Below, piece by piece: positions 1 to 11,164 of a stretch of DNA of 64,000 nt. This DNA is from Deltaproteobacteria bacterium (GTDB lineage Bacteria > Desulfobacterota > Desulfomonilia > UBA1062). The translations under genes and the position numbers were made by a program. The stretch's first letter is position 1; the number at the start of each line of letters is the position of its first letter. The stretch covers positions 1-64,000 of the forward strand of contig JAKPPU010000186.1 of NCBI GenBank assembly GCA_029547185.1, in the 5' to 3' direction. Below the pieces are notes generated by a model. That model had not been told where the DNA came from. It saw nothing but the letters and a program-made list of their open reading frames with translations, and made no database searches.

Positions 1-817
1 CCTTGGAGCCGGGCCGCCGCCCCAGAATCTCCCGGGCGAGGATCGCCGTGACCATGTCCCCGTATATCTGATTGCCTCTGGAGTCGATCACGCCGACGCG
101 GTCGGCGTCTCCGTCGAATCCGATCCCGATGTCGGCGCCGCTTTTCACCACCTCGCGCCTGAGCATCTCCACACCCTCCTCGGTCGTGGGGTCGGGATGG
201 TGATTGGGAAAGGTGCCGTCAGGCTCGAGGCAGATCCCCCTGACATTCATGCCCATTGCCTGGAACACCGCCATGGCCGACTCCCCGCCCACGCCGTTGC
301 CCGGATCGATGATCACGTCGAGGCCCTTCGGGCACTTGGCAATGCGCGAAATGACATCGTCGAGATACTCGGGCATGATGTCGTACTTGTAGATGCGGCC
401 GCTTCCTTTCAGAACAGTTTCCTGCTCCATGATGGTGCGGATCTCGCGGATTTCGCTTCCATAGATGGTGCTTTTCCCCCGGGCTATCTTGAACCCGTTG
501 TTGTCGGCAGGATTGTGGGAGCCGGTTATCTGGATGCCCCCGTCGACGTCGAGCCTGAAGAGGGAATAATACATGACCGGCGTGGGCACCATGCCCAGAT
601 CGTAGACGTGGATGCCGCTCTCGATGATACCCTGCTTGAGGCACTCGCCGATCCATGGCGAGCTCAGGCGTGCATCCATTCCCAGCGATACCTTCCTCAC
701 GCCGTGACCGCCCCAGTAGACGCCCATGGCAATGGCGAGCCTGCGGACGAAATCCTCGTCCAGGTCTTTTCCCACGACTCCTCGAATATCATATTCCCTG
801 AATACCTGCGGGTTCAT
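1..817 (-). CDS. Phosphomannomutase/phosphoglucomutase, 5' part (runs off window)
   Basis: Phosphohexomutase of the alpha-D-phosphohexomutase family, interconverting hexose-6-phosphate and hexose-1-phosphate for sugar-nucleotide and surface polysaccharide synthesis in the cytosol. About 272 codons are in the window; the C-terminal part lies beyond base 1. The chosen ATG gives MNPQVFREYDIRG, a standard opening for the family, and sits just after GGAGGGG. The phosphoserine loop TGSHNP is clear, with the serine near residue 100, and the metal loop DGDADR is near residue 235. Whether mannose or glucose phosphate is preferred cannot be told from this fragment. It is transcribed away from the porin gene on its right, with no partner visible. 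Confidence 0.93.
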   Translation of the reverse strand, partial: MNPQVFREYDIRGVVGKDLDEDFVRRLAIAMGVYWGGHGVRKVSLGMDARLSSPWIGECLKQGIIESGIHVYDLGMVPTPVMYYSLFRLDVDGGIQITGSHNPADNNGFKIARGKSTIYGSEIREIRTIMEQETVLKGSGRIYKYDIMPEYLDDVISRIAKCPKGLDVIIDPGNGVGGESAMAVFQAMGMNVRGICLEPDGTFPNHHPDPTTEEGVEMLRREVVKSGADIGIGFDGDADRVGVIDSRGNQIYGDMVTAILAREILGRRPGSK

Positions 818-944
818 ATCCCCTCCGGTTGAGGCCGGCCGGCACACGCCGGCACGACACGCTGCCGGCTCCAGTAACTCCCGACTCTCTCGTCCTGATT
901 CTAAGGTAAAGACGCACCGTGAGTCAAGCCGCATGGACCTGCTT

Positions 945-1049
945 CGGGGTCAGGTCTTGCTTTTTGCTGCTTGGCAAAATAATGGAGGTTCGTGGTGCTC
1001 TCTGCTTGCCTGTCTCGGCACACGGAGCAAAAAGCAAGACCTGACCCCG
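945..1049. repeat. REP/MITE-like element: 24-bp perfect inverted repeat
   Basis: Arms at 945-968 and 1026-1049 are exact reverse complements, separated by 57 bases. The core GGGGTCAGGTCTTGC is, from memory, typical of short repeats found beside REP-associated (Y1) transposases in deltaproteobacteria. No transposase gene is present here, so this would be a non-autonomous copy or relic. The arms lack a T tract and do not look like an intrinsic terminator. Confidence 0.6.
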
Positions 1050-1213
1050 CACCACAGATATAATATTTTTACACCGAGGGGCTTGATAAGTCATAATTTC
1101 CCATATTTCTTATGTATTCTTTTTGCAATCCCTGGGGATAAATTGTGGTCGAAATTCCACAGAGTTTGCAAGTTCGGGTATATATCTATTTGTTTTTTCT
1201 TTTTATTTGACCT

Positions 1214-1228
1214 TGGCATATAAGTTGT
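1214..1228 (+). promoter_or_regulatory. Sigma-54-like -24/-12 promoter match
   Basis: TGGCATATAAGTTGT fits the sigma-54 pattern TGGCACG-N4-TTGC at the -24 GG and most of the -12 element, with T instead of C in the last place. It lies about 130 bases before the porin gene on the same strand. It is a pattern match only; no activator is encoded beside it. Confidence 0.3.
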
Positions 1229-1254
1229 ATTAATAGCTCTCCAGGAGGGGCACA

Positions 1255-1359
1255 TTGTTCGTGTCTTACCAGGCATGTATGCCGTGGGGATTCATCCAGG
1301 GCCAGAGCCTGAGGGCATCAATAAAAAGAAAAAAATTTAGAGGGAGGGATTTAGGATGA
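1255..1359 (+). CDS. Possible short leader ORF overlapping the porin start
   Basis: A TTG (1255) or GTG (1261) codon follows AGGAGGGG and opens a frame of about 33 codons. It ends in TGA at 1357-1359, overlapping the porin ATG as ATGA. The peptide would have a basic end (SIKRKKFRGRDLG). Overlap plus ribosome site suggest translational coupling, but non-ATG starts and the lack of a known relative keep this speculative. Confidence 0.2.
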   Translation: MFVSYQACMPWGFIQGQSLRASIKRKKFRGRDLG

Positions 1360-2765
1360 AGAGGTTTTTATTCGTTGCGCTGATGTTGCTCATCACCTCG
1401 CCGCTCTATGCTGCAGCCGCAACATTCAGTATGACAGGGGACTACTACGTCGAAGGAAAATGGTGGGGAAACTACAACCTGGACAAGTACGAGAAGGCAA
1501 CCGTGCGCTACATCGACCAGGAGATCAACCTCTACCCCAAGATCCAGGTCGGCAACACCGTGCTGAACCTCAGGATCGACTTGGCTGAATGCGTCTGGGG
1601 CGGACCTGAAGCGCTTGACAGGAGCGACTATGCCGCAAACGTCAAGGGGCTCGACCAGTTCCAGACCGGCGATGGCCGCCTCGTTTCGAACGACGCCAAC
1701 ATCAACATCGAGCGCGCCTACATCTCCCACAAGTTCAACGACACCTTTACCCTGGACATCGGCCTCCAGGACGGCGGCGGTTGGGGTACGGATTTCGGCA
1801 ACTCCGTGTATGGCCAGTGGAGGATAAAGCTCGCCCAGAACACCAAGCTGGGAACCTTCCTCTATTACTATGAGAAGCCCGCCAATCTCAGTCTCGACAA
1901 CACTGCCGAGCAGGGCGACACGACCGGGGTAAGGAACGGGGAAGAGGACGACACGGAAAACTTCTATTTCGGCTACATCAAAAAGTTCGGCCCCATCACC
2001 GTCAAGAATCTGCTCGGCTACAGCTACGGCAGCTCGGCAGACCTGAACAACGACAACCAGGGGCTCTTCACCTGGGCTGAAACCCTGGCTCTGAGCGGGA
2101 ACCTGGGCGTTGTATCCTTCGAATCGGAATTCTCATACAAGAGATTGCGGGCCGATTACTCAGATAATATCGCTACTCCCGCCGCTTTGAGAGATGTCCA
2201 GGACAAGTGGGCAGTTTACGGCGGATACATCAACGTGTGGAAGGACCTCGGCACCATGACACCCGGCTTCCTGGTAGCCTATGGCAGCTTTGATGATTCC
2301 GCGCCCACAGCGAGAGGCTTCGACTTCGGCGCCAACTTCAACACCACGCCCATCTTCGGCGACCAGCTCGGACTGGGCGGCGGCAAGGACCTCTTCGGTA
2401 TGACCGCTTACAAACTCTATGTGAACGACATCCAGACACCCGTGAAGCCGCTCACCCTCTCTGCATTCGCCGCGTATATCGTGTCGAACCAGAAAACGCC
2501 GGATGCCAATACGACAGACGCCAATCTAAACAACGATGTCAGCTATTTTAAAGGCTTGACAGGCTGGGAGGCCGGCATCGGCGGAGCATACCAGATAACC
2601 GAAAACCTCGTGTACAATGCCTGGACTTCCTATGGAAAGGCCCAGCTCAGTTCCGAGTACAAGAACTATGCAGCGACCCTGGCCGATCCGGCAGATGCAC
2701 GCAACCTGTCTCATGATCCGGACGCGATGTATCTCCTGGCACACTCGCTGACGCTGTCGTTCTAA
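1356..2765 (+). CDS. Outer-membrane beta-barrel (porin-like) protein
   Basis: Secreted protein of 469 residues with a clear signal peptide (KRFLFVALMLLITSPLYA, cleavage near residue 20). The rest alternates polar and aromatic residues and is rich in Gly, Asn, Tyr and Asp, as in barrel strands. It ends in L-S-F, and a terminal phenylalanine is the usual BAM recognition signal. It resembles the anonymous porins common in deltaproteobacteria; the transported solute is unknown. The start is supported by GAGGGAGG a few bases upstream. It is a single gene closed by a strong terminator. Substrate and oligomeric state cannot be inferred. Confidence 0.8.
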   Translation: MKRFLFVALMLLITSPLYAAAATFSMTGDYYVEGKWWGNYNLDKYEKATVRYIDQEINLYPKIQVGNTVLNLRIDLAECVWGGPEALDRSDYAANVKGLDQFQTGDGRLVSNDANINIERAYISHKFNDTFTLDIGLQDGGGWGTDFGNSVYGQWRIKLAQNTKLGTFLYYYEKPANLSLDNTAEQGDTTGVRNGEEDDTENFYFGYIKKFGPITVKNLLGYSYGSSADLNNDNQGLFTWAETLALSGNLGVVSFESEFSYKRLRADYSDNIATPAALRDVQDKWAVYGGYINVWKDLGTMTPGFLVAYGSFDDSAPTARGFDFGANFNTTPIFGDQLGLGGGKDLFGMTAYKLYVNDIQTPVKPLTLSAFAAYIVSNQKTPDANTTDANLNNDVSYFKGLTGWEAGIGGAYQITENLVYNAWTSYGKAQLSSEYKNYAATLADPADARNLSHDPDAMYLLAHSLTLSF

Positions 2766-2782
2766 GAACGAACACATCACCG

Positions 2783-2817
2783 AAAAAAAGCCCGCCTTAA
2801 AAGGCGGGCTTTTTGTT
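2783..2817 (+). terminator. Intrinsic terminator after porin gene
   Basis: GCCCGCC and GGCGGGC form a 7-bp stem around a short TTAAAA loop, preceded by an A run and followed by a T run, so it may work in both directions. Confidence 0.88.
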
Positions 2818-2940
2818 TCTTGATTATCACTTGTCATTCCCAGAGAAGGCTTGAAATCCAGCGGATCACGATCTTCATGTGTCCCTGCCGAAACTTATCC
2901 CGGTTGAGGAGGGGACGGCTATGATTTTCACGATCAAGAC

Positions 2941-2979
2941 GAAAAAGCGGGGCAGATGTGATGTCTGCCCCGCTTTTTC
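2941..2979 (-). terminator. Intrinsic terminator after rpoD
   Basis: A near-perfect stem of about 15 bp (AAAAAGCGGGGCAGA with its complement, 7-base loop) lies 20-60 bases past the rpoD stop. A and T runs flank it on both sides, so it probably ends the rpsU-rpoD operon and may also stop transcription from the porin side. Confidence 0.88.
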
Positions 2980-3000
2980 TATTTCTGATTCTTTACTCGA

Positions 3001-4715
<1,715 letters not shown>

Positions 4716-4719
<4 letters not shown>

Positions 4720-6449
4720 ATTCTCTGCAGCACCTCCGTCACATACTCCCGTATGTGCTTTCTCTCTTCCATCTTCTGTTGTCTTTCCTTCAGCAGTTCG
4801 TTTCTTCTTTCTCTGTTGCCGTCTTTCTCTGACTGAGACAGTTCGAGCTGTATCCGCTGTATGTCCGAATCGATCGAAAGACTCTTAAACCGGCAAGCCA
4901 TATCAATCAAGGCTTTTTTTGGATCTCCCGGGAATTCCCCCTCAGCCATGATCCTGGAGGCCAGGATCCGGATACTGTCAGGACACTCGGCACCAGAGAG
5001 CCCCTTCCTCCCCTTCTCCGCCAGAAAACGGATCACAGCAGCAACAGCATTGTCTTTGCACCCCTCTGAAAGACCGAGCTCCTTCACCGCCTGGATCGCA
5101 CGGTCATCGAACAGCATGAGCCTGGCCAGAGTCTCTTCCAGGGGCATACGCTCGCTCTGTACAGGTTGGGAGAGACCGGCCGGCTTCTCGTCCCCGCCCT
5201 TTATCCGGTCCAGGACCACCTCCTCGGACACCTGCAATCTCACGGCAAGCCTCTGTACGAGGTGTTCACGGACAAGGGGATCTCTTATCCGGGAGATGAC
5301 GGGAACAAGTTGCTTCATAAGAGCCTTTTTATCTTCCAGTTTTGATGTATCGCGAGCAGAAAAAGATTCATCGAATATGAAATCCCATATCGACGGCGCC
5401 TTTTTCAGGAGCTCATGCCACAGCGCGGGATCTGATCCGGCGATATCATCCGGGTCCTTTCCGCCCGGCAGCAGAACGGCCTTGGGCGTTACATCATTGC
5501 CGAGAAAGGGCTCTACCGAGCGGACCATTGCATTCCTTCCGGCATCGTCTCCATCGAATACAAGGATGATCTTGTCCGTAAATCGATTCAGCAGCCGTAC
5601 GTGATCTTCACTCAAGGCAGTGCCCAGGGTCGCGACAGCGGTCTTGTACCCTGCATTGCTCAAGGACACCACGTCCATGTATCCCTCGACTATGGCCACG
5701 CCGCTCTCTCTCAAGCTTCCCCTCACACGGTGGAGGTTGTAGAGGACCGTTCTCTTCTTGAAGATCGCCGACTCGGGGGTGTTCAGGTATTTCGGCTCGC
5801 CCTGGCCGATGATCCTGGCGCCGAATCCGATCACCTCGGAGGAGATGTCCCGGATGGGGAAGATCACCCTGCCGCGGAACCGGTCGTAGTGCCCTCCCTT
5901 CTCCTTCTCGACGAGAAGCCCTCCGCTGCTTGCGACACTGAGGGCGACTCCCTTCGACCTGAGGACACGCAGCAGCTCGTCCCACGAATCCGGCGCATAC
6001 CCCAGCTCGAATTCGTCGATGGTCTCGTTCTTGAGCCCCCTTTTCCTGAGATAGGAAAGGGCTGCCGCGCCCTTTGCGGAATGCAGCACCTTCCGGTAGA
6101 ACTCGAGGGCAACCGCATTTGCCTCGTAGAGCCTCCTCTTCTCGGAGGACCGGCCTTGGGCCTTTTCCTCGATCCGGATGCCTGCCTGGGAGGCCAGCTC
6201 CTTCAATGTCTCGGGGAAGCTCAGCCCCTTCATCTCCATGACGAAATTAAAGACATCTCCTCCCTTGCCGCACCCGAAGCACTTGTACGTCTGCCTCCCG
6301 GAATCCACGTGGAAAGACGGCGTCTTCTCGGTATGGAACGGGCACAACCCCACGTACGTCCTGCCCCTCTTCTTCAGACTCACGTATCCTGAAATGACAG
6401 CAACGATATCGATCGATGCCCTTACTTTTTCAACGTCATCTCTTTCCAT
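4716..6449 (-). CDS. dnaG: DNA primase
   Basis: Makes RNA primers for replication. The N-terminal CHC2 zinc ribbon has Cys36, His39, Cys57 and Cys60. The TOPRIM core (about 250-330) has the catalytic Glu255 in VEGYMD and the metal-binding Asp299/Asp301 in FDGDDAG. A C-terminal helical domain (about 430-577) would contact the DnaB helicase. The length (577) is normal. Its ATG shares one base with the mutS2 stop (TGATG) and its stop overlaps the rpoD start, so translation is probably coupled through the operon. Confidence 0.98.
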
Positions 6450-8707
6450 CAGCCCTTGTCGAACATTACAATGGTTTTATTCCCGCCGCCCTCGCTCATG
6501 GGGCTGTCGGAATATCCCTTAACCACATCGAGCCCTTTGAGGTATTCCCGGATGGCATTTTTCAGCCTGCCCGTGCCCGCGCCGTGGATGATCTCGATGC
6601 TCTTCTGGCCCGAGAGGAGGGCCTGGTCGACCGCCCTCTCGATGACCGGCAGCGCCTCGTCCACCCGCATGCCCACGACATTTATGGGAAGCACATACCC
6701 CGATGAGGCCTGCACGCGCATTTTCACGCGCTCCTGCTTCTCGTCCTCCGGGGCGGCCTCTATCTGGTCGAGGCTTACCTTCAGCCGTTTGTCTCCCATG
6801 ATGATCTCGGCATGGTCGCGGGAGACCTCTGCCACATGGCCTTTTGTACGGGTGCCTTTGAGGGTGACGGCGGACCCCACCTCCACACGGAGCACCCTGG
6901 CAGGCTCGCTCTCCTGGAAGATCTCTTCGAGCTCGCGGGCCTCGGCCGATGCCCTGACCTCTTCGATCCGTGCCCTGGGCTGCGGTCTTTTCGTAAGCTC
7001 CTCGACCTGGTCGATGAGGCGCCTGTACCTCAGGGAAAAGGTAATCTTCTCTTTCTCGATGTCAAGGAGGGCATCCTCGGCCTGCTTCCTCAAGATCGCC
7101 GCACGGTCGAGCTCCTCCTGGGCATGGAGCCTCATCGCAGAGGCATGGGAGATCTCCTCCATGGCACGCGCTATATCGGAACCTCCGTCGCTCGATATGA
7201 TGCCTTTCGCTTCCCTGATGATATCTTCGGGGAAATCGACGGACTTCAGGATGTCGAACGCATGGCTCTGGCCGATGACGCCGTACTGGAGCCTGTAGAG
7301 AGGCCTCATTCCCGTATCGTCGAAGGCGGTGGCCGCATTCTCCACGCCGCTGCCGGAGAGGCCGTAGAGCTTGATGATGTCTGAGTGCGAGGTGACCACC
7401 ACGCGAGCGCCCTTTTTCCGGTAGGCGTCGATGCAGCTCACGGCGATGGCCGCACCCTGCTGGGGCTCCGTCCCGGTGCCGGGCTCGTCGAGAAGCACGA
7501 GGTCCCCCTGCCCTGCATCCTCATAGATGCGCTTCAAGGACAGTGCATGGGCGGTGAAGGACGACAGGTCGTGCTGGATGTCCTGGCTCGTGTCCATCTC
7601 CACGAGCACGGACCGTACCGGGAATATGGCCGAGTCCGCGTGGGCGGGTATGGCGAGGCCGCTCTTTGCCATGACCATGAGGAGGCCGAGCGTCTTTAAG
7701 GCCACGGTCTTTCCGCCGGCGTTCGGTCCCGATATGATAAGGCAGTCCTTGTCCTTGGGCATCCTGATATCGAGAGGAACGGTCTTTTTGCCGAGGCGCT
7801 CGAGCAGGATGGGATGCCTCGCCCCCTTGAGATCGATCCCGTCGGGAGACAGGGAGGGGATGACGGCATTATGCCTCACTGCCCAGGAGGCGCATGCATG
7901 GATCAGGTCGAGGGTGCCGTAGGCCTCGAGATTCCGGTGGATGGCCGGGCCGTTCTCGAGGATCATGGACGTGAGGTCCTGGAGGATCTTGTTTTCCTCT
8001 TCCTTGATGTCCGAGCGTATCTGGTTGAGCTCGTTGTTGTCTTCGACGAGCGACAGGGGCTCCACGTACGCGGTCTTGTTCGAGCGGGAGTAGTCATGGG
8101 TGATGCCTTTGATATGGCTCCCGTAGTCATGCCGCAAAGGGATGACGTACCGGTCGTTGCGGACGGTGATGAGGTCCTCCATGACGACCGCCTTTGCTTT
8201 AAGGCTGTCGAGGATGGCCTGGAGCTTCTCGAGGATGACCGAACGGAGACTCCGCGCCTGCTTGCGCAGCTTCCTCAGGAAGGGGTTCGCCGCGTCCGAG
8301 ATCTCGCCCGTGGGCAGGAGCAGCTCGCCGATCTCGGAAGTGAGCATGTCAAGGGGCTCGATGACCGCGGTCAGGGCGGTCAAGGGACCTCCGGACCTCT
8401 CGATGATGCGCTTTATCCTCGCCGTCTCGGCGACCACGCCCGAGACCATGACGATGTCCCTGCCTTCGAGGATGGCGCCTTCGCGGATACGGAGCAGCTC
8501 CCTTATCTCGGGGAGTGCGGAAAAACCGAACGGCTCACCGGAGATGCACAGAGAGATCATCTCCCTGAGCATGGCCCACCGCTCCTGAGCCTCGTCCCAG
8601 GTTTCGAACGGGTGCAAGTCCTCGAGGGCATTGATGCCCCTGTCCGACGCCACGTACGTCCGTATGTAACCTTTCAGTGCAGAAAACTCGAGCAGATCCT
8701 CTCTCAT
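6449..8707 (-). CDS. mutS2: Endonuclease MutS2 (ATPase with Smr domain)
   Basis: MutS2-family ATPase, 752 residues, thought to act on branched DNA or collided ribosomes rather than in mismatch repair. The MutS core/clamp region occupies about 1-300. The ATPase domain has Walker A GPNAGGKT near 327-334 and Walker B LVLLDEPGTGTEP near 405, followed by a coiled-coil section. The C-terminal Smr nuclease domain (about 675-752) has the IIHGAGTGRL signature. The N-terminal mismatch-recognition domain of MutS is absent, as expected for MutS2. It sits between yqeY and dnaG, an addition to the classic rpsU-dnaG-rpoD order. The start has a weak AGGA upstream. Confidence 0.95.
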   Translation of the reverse strand: MREDLLEFSALKGYIRTYVASDRGINALEDLHPFETWDEAQERWAMLREMISLCISGEPFGFSALPEIRELLRIREGAILEGRDIVMVSGVVAETARIKRIIERSGGPLTALTAVIEPLDMLTSEIGELLLPTGEISDAANPFLRKLRKQARSLRSVILEKLQAILDSLKAKAVVMEDLITVRNDRYVIPLRHDYGSHIKGITHDYSRSNKTAYVEPLSLVEDNNELNQIRSDIKEEENKILQDLTSMILENGPAIHRNLEAYGTLDLIHACASWAVRHNAVIPSLSPDGIDLKGARHPILLERLGKKTVPLDIRMPKDKDCLIISGPNAGGKTVALKTLGLLMVMAKSGLAIPAHADSAIFPVRSVLVEMDTSQDIQHDLSSFTAHALSLKRIYEDAGQGDLVLLDEPGTGTEPQQGAAIAVSCIDAYRKKGARVVVTSHSDIIKLYGLSGSGVENAATAFDDTGMRPLYRLQYGVIGQSHAFDILKSVDFPEDIIREAKGIISSDGGSDIARAMEEISHASAMRLHAQEELDRAAILRKQAEDALLDIEKEKITFSLRYRRLIDQVEELTKRPQPRARIEEVRASAEARELEEIFQESEPARVLRVEVGSAVTLKGTRTKGHVAEVSRDHAEIIMGDKRLKVSLDQIEAAPEDEKQERVKMRVQASSGYVLPINVVGMRVDEALPVIERAVDQALLSGQKSIEIIHGAGTGRLKNAIREYLKGLDVVKGYSDSPMSEGGGNKTIVMFDKG

Positions 8708-8760
8708 GAAGGTCCTGAAATCCTGGTGAAGACCAGTTAATATTTAAGAATCGTGAGGAA

Positions 8761-9198
8761 TCAATGCAGTAACTGGGATACGATGCCGCTAACCCTTTTT
8801 CCGTCAGCCCGACCGGCGACTTCTGCCACGGTCTTTTTCATGACCAGGCCGAACTCTTTTTTCGTTGCCGAGGTTTCGGAGATTATGCGCTGTGCGATCG
8901 CTTTAATCTCCTCATCGCTCAGTTCTTTCGGAAGGTATGATTTCAGGATGGCGAGGTTGGCCTCTTCGCTTGACGCCAGATCCTGCCTGCCTCCCTGCTT
9001 GTACTGCTCGTAGGAATCGGTCACCTGCTTGATCTGGGAGCGAAGGACCTGGAGCACTTCCTGGTCGTCGAGCTCCTTGTGCGCTTCGACCTGCTTATAC
9101 TTGATAGCGGACATTAACATGCGAAGGCAGGAGACCTTCTGCTTGTCTCCCGCCTTCATTGCCTTTCCCAAGTCAGTCTTGATGGTATCGCTCAGCAT
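8761..9198 (-). CDS. yqeY: GatB/YqeY domain protein
   Basis: Stand-alone YqeY protein of 145 residues, homologous to the C-terminal tail domain of the amidotransferase subunit GatB and possibly a tRNA-binding module; its cellular role is not settled. Typical features are the basic N-terminal helix region (LRMLMSAIKYKQVEAHKEL) and the second half SYLPKELSDEEIKAIAQ. The ATG shares one base with the rpsU stop (TGATG); a TTG codon just before it is a less likely start. It is commonly found next to rpsU in deltaproteobacteria and firmicutes. Confidence 0.93.
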   Translation of the reverse strand: MLSDTIKTDLGKAMKAGDKQKVSCLRMLMSAIKYKQVEAHKELDDQEVLQVLRSQIKQVTDSYEQYKQGGRQDLASSEEANLAILKSYLPKELSDEEIKAIAQRIISETSATKKEFGLVMKKTVAEVAGRADGKRVSGIVSQLLH

Positions 9199-9401
9199 CA
9201 ATAGTATGACCTTACCTTGTTCATTCTCTTTAAAACCCTTTTACGCGCTGCTATGGCCTTTTTCTTCTTCTTTACGCTCGGCTTTTCATAGAATTCGCGC
9301 TTACGGACCTCAGAGAGAACACCTGCTTTTTCCACCTGCTTTTTGAAGCGCTTGAGAGCGCCCTCAAAAGGCTCGGTATCTCTCACCTTTATGCCAGGCA
9401 T
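9198..9401 (-). CDS. rpsU: 30S ribosomal protein bS21
   Basis: Small basic protein of the 30S subunit, 67 residues, first gene of the macromolecular-synthesis operon. It has the typical opening [19 protein letters not shown] and a lysine/arginine-rich tail. The frame stays open 27 codons further upstream, but the ATG at 9401 matches the family start; a GGGGGGTG stretch about 10 bases upstream may be the ribosome site. A sigma-70-like promoter lies about 55-80 bases upstream. Confidence 0.96.
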   Translation of the reverse strand: MPGIKVRDTEPFEGALKRFKKQVEKAGVLSEVRKREFYEKPSVKKKKKAIAARKRVLKRMNKVRSYY

Positions 9402-9454
9402 CCGGTTGTGTACACCCCCCCTCTTCCGTGGGACTATTATTAGGAGATAGAATG

Positions 9455-9482
9455 TATATAGGAAGAGGGCATGAAATGTCAA
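9455..9482 (-). promoter_or_regulatory. Sigma-70 promoter of the rpsU operon
   Basis: On the minus strand, TTGACA (complement of 9477-9482) is followed by 16 bases and TATATA (complement of 9455-9460), or by 18 bases and TATACA. A transcript would begin near 9447, giving a leader of about 45 bases before rpsU. Confidence 0.7.
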
Positions 9483-9616
9483 GCAAGTAAGTATGAAAGT
9501 GGGTCGCTTTCTCCGCTGCCCGGGAATTCTCCGAGATATGCCGACTCGATCCTGTGCCTCCGGCTGGCAGGAGCTGAAAACCGATACATCGAGCCCTGCC
9601 TGAGCATGGTATTCCC

Positions 9617-10999
9617 TCAGCGTCTCCGGTTGTGGAAATGATCCTTCAACGCAGCCAGGACAGAGACCCCGCGGCTCATCTCATCGAATACCGGGATGCC
9701 GAGGTCTTCGAGCGCTGTCCTGCACTTCCGCATGGAATCCCCCAGGCCGACGAGCCACGCGATTACGGGCTTTCCAAGCCTGTCCTTGAGCTCTGCCAGA
9801 TTTTTGAAGAGCGTCCCTTCAATCCCTCGGGCAAAGACATGAACGATGACCGAATCGACCCCAGGGTCGTTCATGACGGCTTCCGATACCGTGGAATACA
9901 CCTTCTCCATGCCGCTGTGCTCAATGGCGGGCCAGATGTCCGCCGGGTTTGCGGGGTCCATCCACGGGGGGTACACCGCCTTCAAGGTATCAAGGGTGTC
10001 GCGGCTCAGGTCGGCGAGCCTCAAGCCCGCCTCGTGCAGCAGATCCGAGGTGACGATGCCCCCTCCGCCGGAAAAGGTCACGACCGCGGTTCCCGCACCG
10101 TCACGCTCATCGAAGCTCCTGATCTTCGAGAACCCGCGGAGCACGTCCATCATCTCGTTCATGTCGGTGATTTCTATGACGCCTGCCTGCCTCAGCGCCG
10201 ACCTCAAAATCTTGTGATCGCCGGCCATGCTCGCGGTGTGGCTCAGGGCGGCCCGGGCACCTGCCGGGCTCCGTCCGCCCTTGACGAGCACGACGGGTTT
10301 GCTTGTCCCCGACGCAATCTTTAAGAATCTCCTCGGCTCGACGATCGACTCGACATAGAGGCCGATGACGTCCGTCGAAGAGTCGTTCACCAGGAATTCG
10401 AAGAGCTCGGTTTCGTTGAGGTCGCACTTGTTCCCGATGGAGCACATCTTACTGATGTCCATGCCGCCGCGCTCGAGGACCATCATGAGGAAGCCTGCGG
10501 AAAGCATCCCGCTCTGGACGATCATGGAGACGTTCCCGGGCTTGAGGAGTGTCTTCCAGACATCCATGTACATGAACGAGAAAACGTGGCCCGCCTGTCC
10601 GTCCAGAAACCCCATGCAGTTCGGGCCCCACAGGCGTATCCCGTGCCTTTTTGCCAGGGAGACGCACTCTTCCTGAAGCCTTCGGCCTTCCTCGCCCACC
10701 TCGGAGAAACCGGCTGATTCGATGATGATCCCCTTCACCTTTTTCGAGGCGCATTCCTCGATGGTCTTCGGGAGCGACGGTGCGGGGATGAAATAGACGG
10801 CGAGATCGAAATCATCCGGGATCGAGGCGACATCCGGGTAGCAGGGCACTCCCATGAGTTTGGAGTACCTCGGGTTCACCGGATAGATCGTGCCCTGATA
10901 GCTGTCGATGACGTTCCTCAGGAGATGGAACCCTCCCTTGGCCATATTTTCCGTAGCGCCGATGACGGCAACGCCCTTCGGGTTGAAAAAGAATTCCAT
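9617..10999 (-). CDS. ADP-forming acyl-CoA synthetase, alpha-type subunit
   Basis: CoA-binding plus succinyl-CoA-ligase-like protein (460 residues) related to the alpha half of ADP-forming acetyl/acyl-CoA synthetases, which conserve thioester energy as ATP. The N-terminal Rossmann CoA-binding domain ([13 protein letters not shown]) spans about 1-130. The candidate phospho-histidine is in [11 protein letters not shown] near residue 260. No ATP-grasp (beta) partner is encoded in this window, so the enzyme either pairs with a distant subunit or does something else. The ATG at 10999 has AGAGGT upstream and is preferred over a longer frame that begins 30 bases earlier. It lies upstream of nothing obvious, downstream of the 3-hydroxyacyl-CoA dehydrogenase. 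Confidence 0.82.
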   Translation of the reverse strand: MEFFFNPKGVAVIGATENMAKGGFHLLRNVIDSYQGTIYPVNPRYSKLMGVPCYPDVASIPDDFDLAVYFIPAPSLPKTIEECASKKVKGIIIESAGFSEVGEEGRRLQEECVSLAKRHGIRLWGPNCMGFLDGQAGHVFSFMYMDVWKTLLKPGNVSMIVQSGMLSAGFLMMVLERGGMDISKMCSIGNKCDLNETELFEFLVNDSSTDVIGLYVESIVEPRRFLKIASGTSKPVVLVKGGRSPAGARAALSHTASMAGDHKILRSALRQAGVIEITDMNEMMDVLRGFSKIRSFDERDGAGTAVVTFSGGGGIVTSDLLHEAGLRLADLSRDTLDTLKAVYPPWMDPANPADIWPAIEHSGMEKVYSTVSEAVMNDPGVDSVIVHVFARGIEGTLFKNLAELKDRLGKPVIAWLVGLGDSMRKCRTALEDLGIPVFDEMSRGVSVLAALKDHFHNRRR

Positions 11000-11164
11000 T
11001 CGCAGTTTACCTCTAGCGTCGTGATGCATGTTATCCTGTCACACACTGATGCTCGATGGAAGTACGGAGAAATACCATCATTCGAATTTCAGGAAACGGG
11101 GAGGACCGGATCGGTCCTCCCCCGGGTATCAAGCCTGTCTTTCCGTGTGCGACAGCTGCAGCCC

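Larger units (their letters stand above)
818..1355. other. Intergenic region between divergent genes
   Basis: Non-coding stretch between the phosphohexomutase and porin genes. It holds the inverted-repeat element described separately, then AT-rich DNA (about 1060-1240), a sigma-54-like -24/-12 match, a strong AGGAGGGG at 1243-1250 leading a possible short ORF, and the porin ribosome site at about 1341-1350. No other gene was recognised. Confidence 0.7.

Noticed and set aside
197..832. Plus-strand frame of 211 codons at the left edge
   Set aside because: The minus strand encodes a phosphohexomutase here, with TGSHNP and DGDADR motifs.
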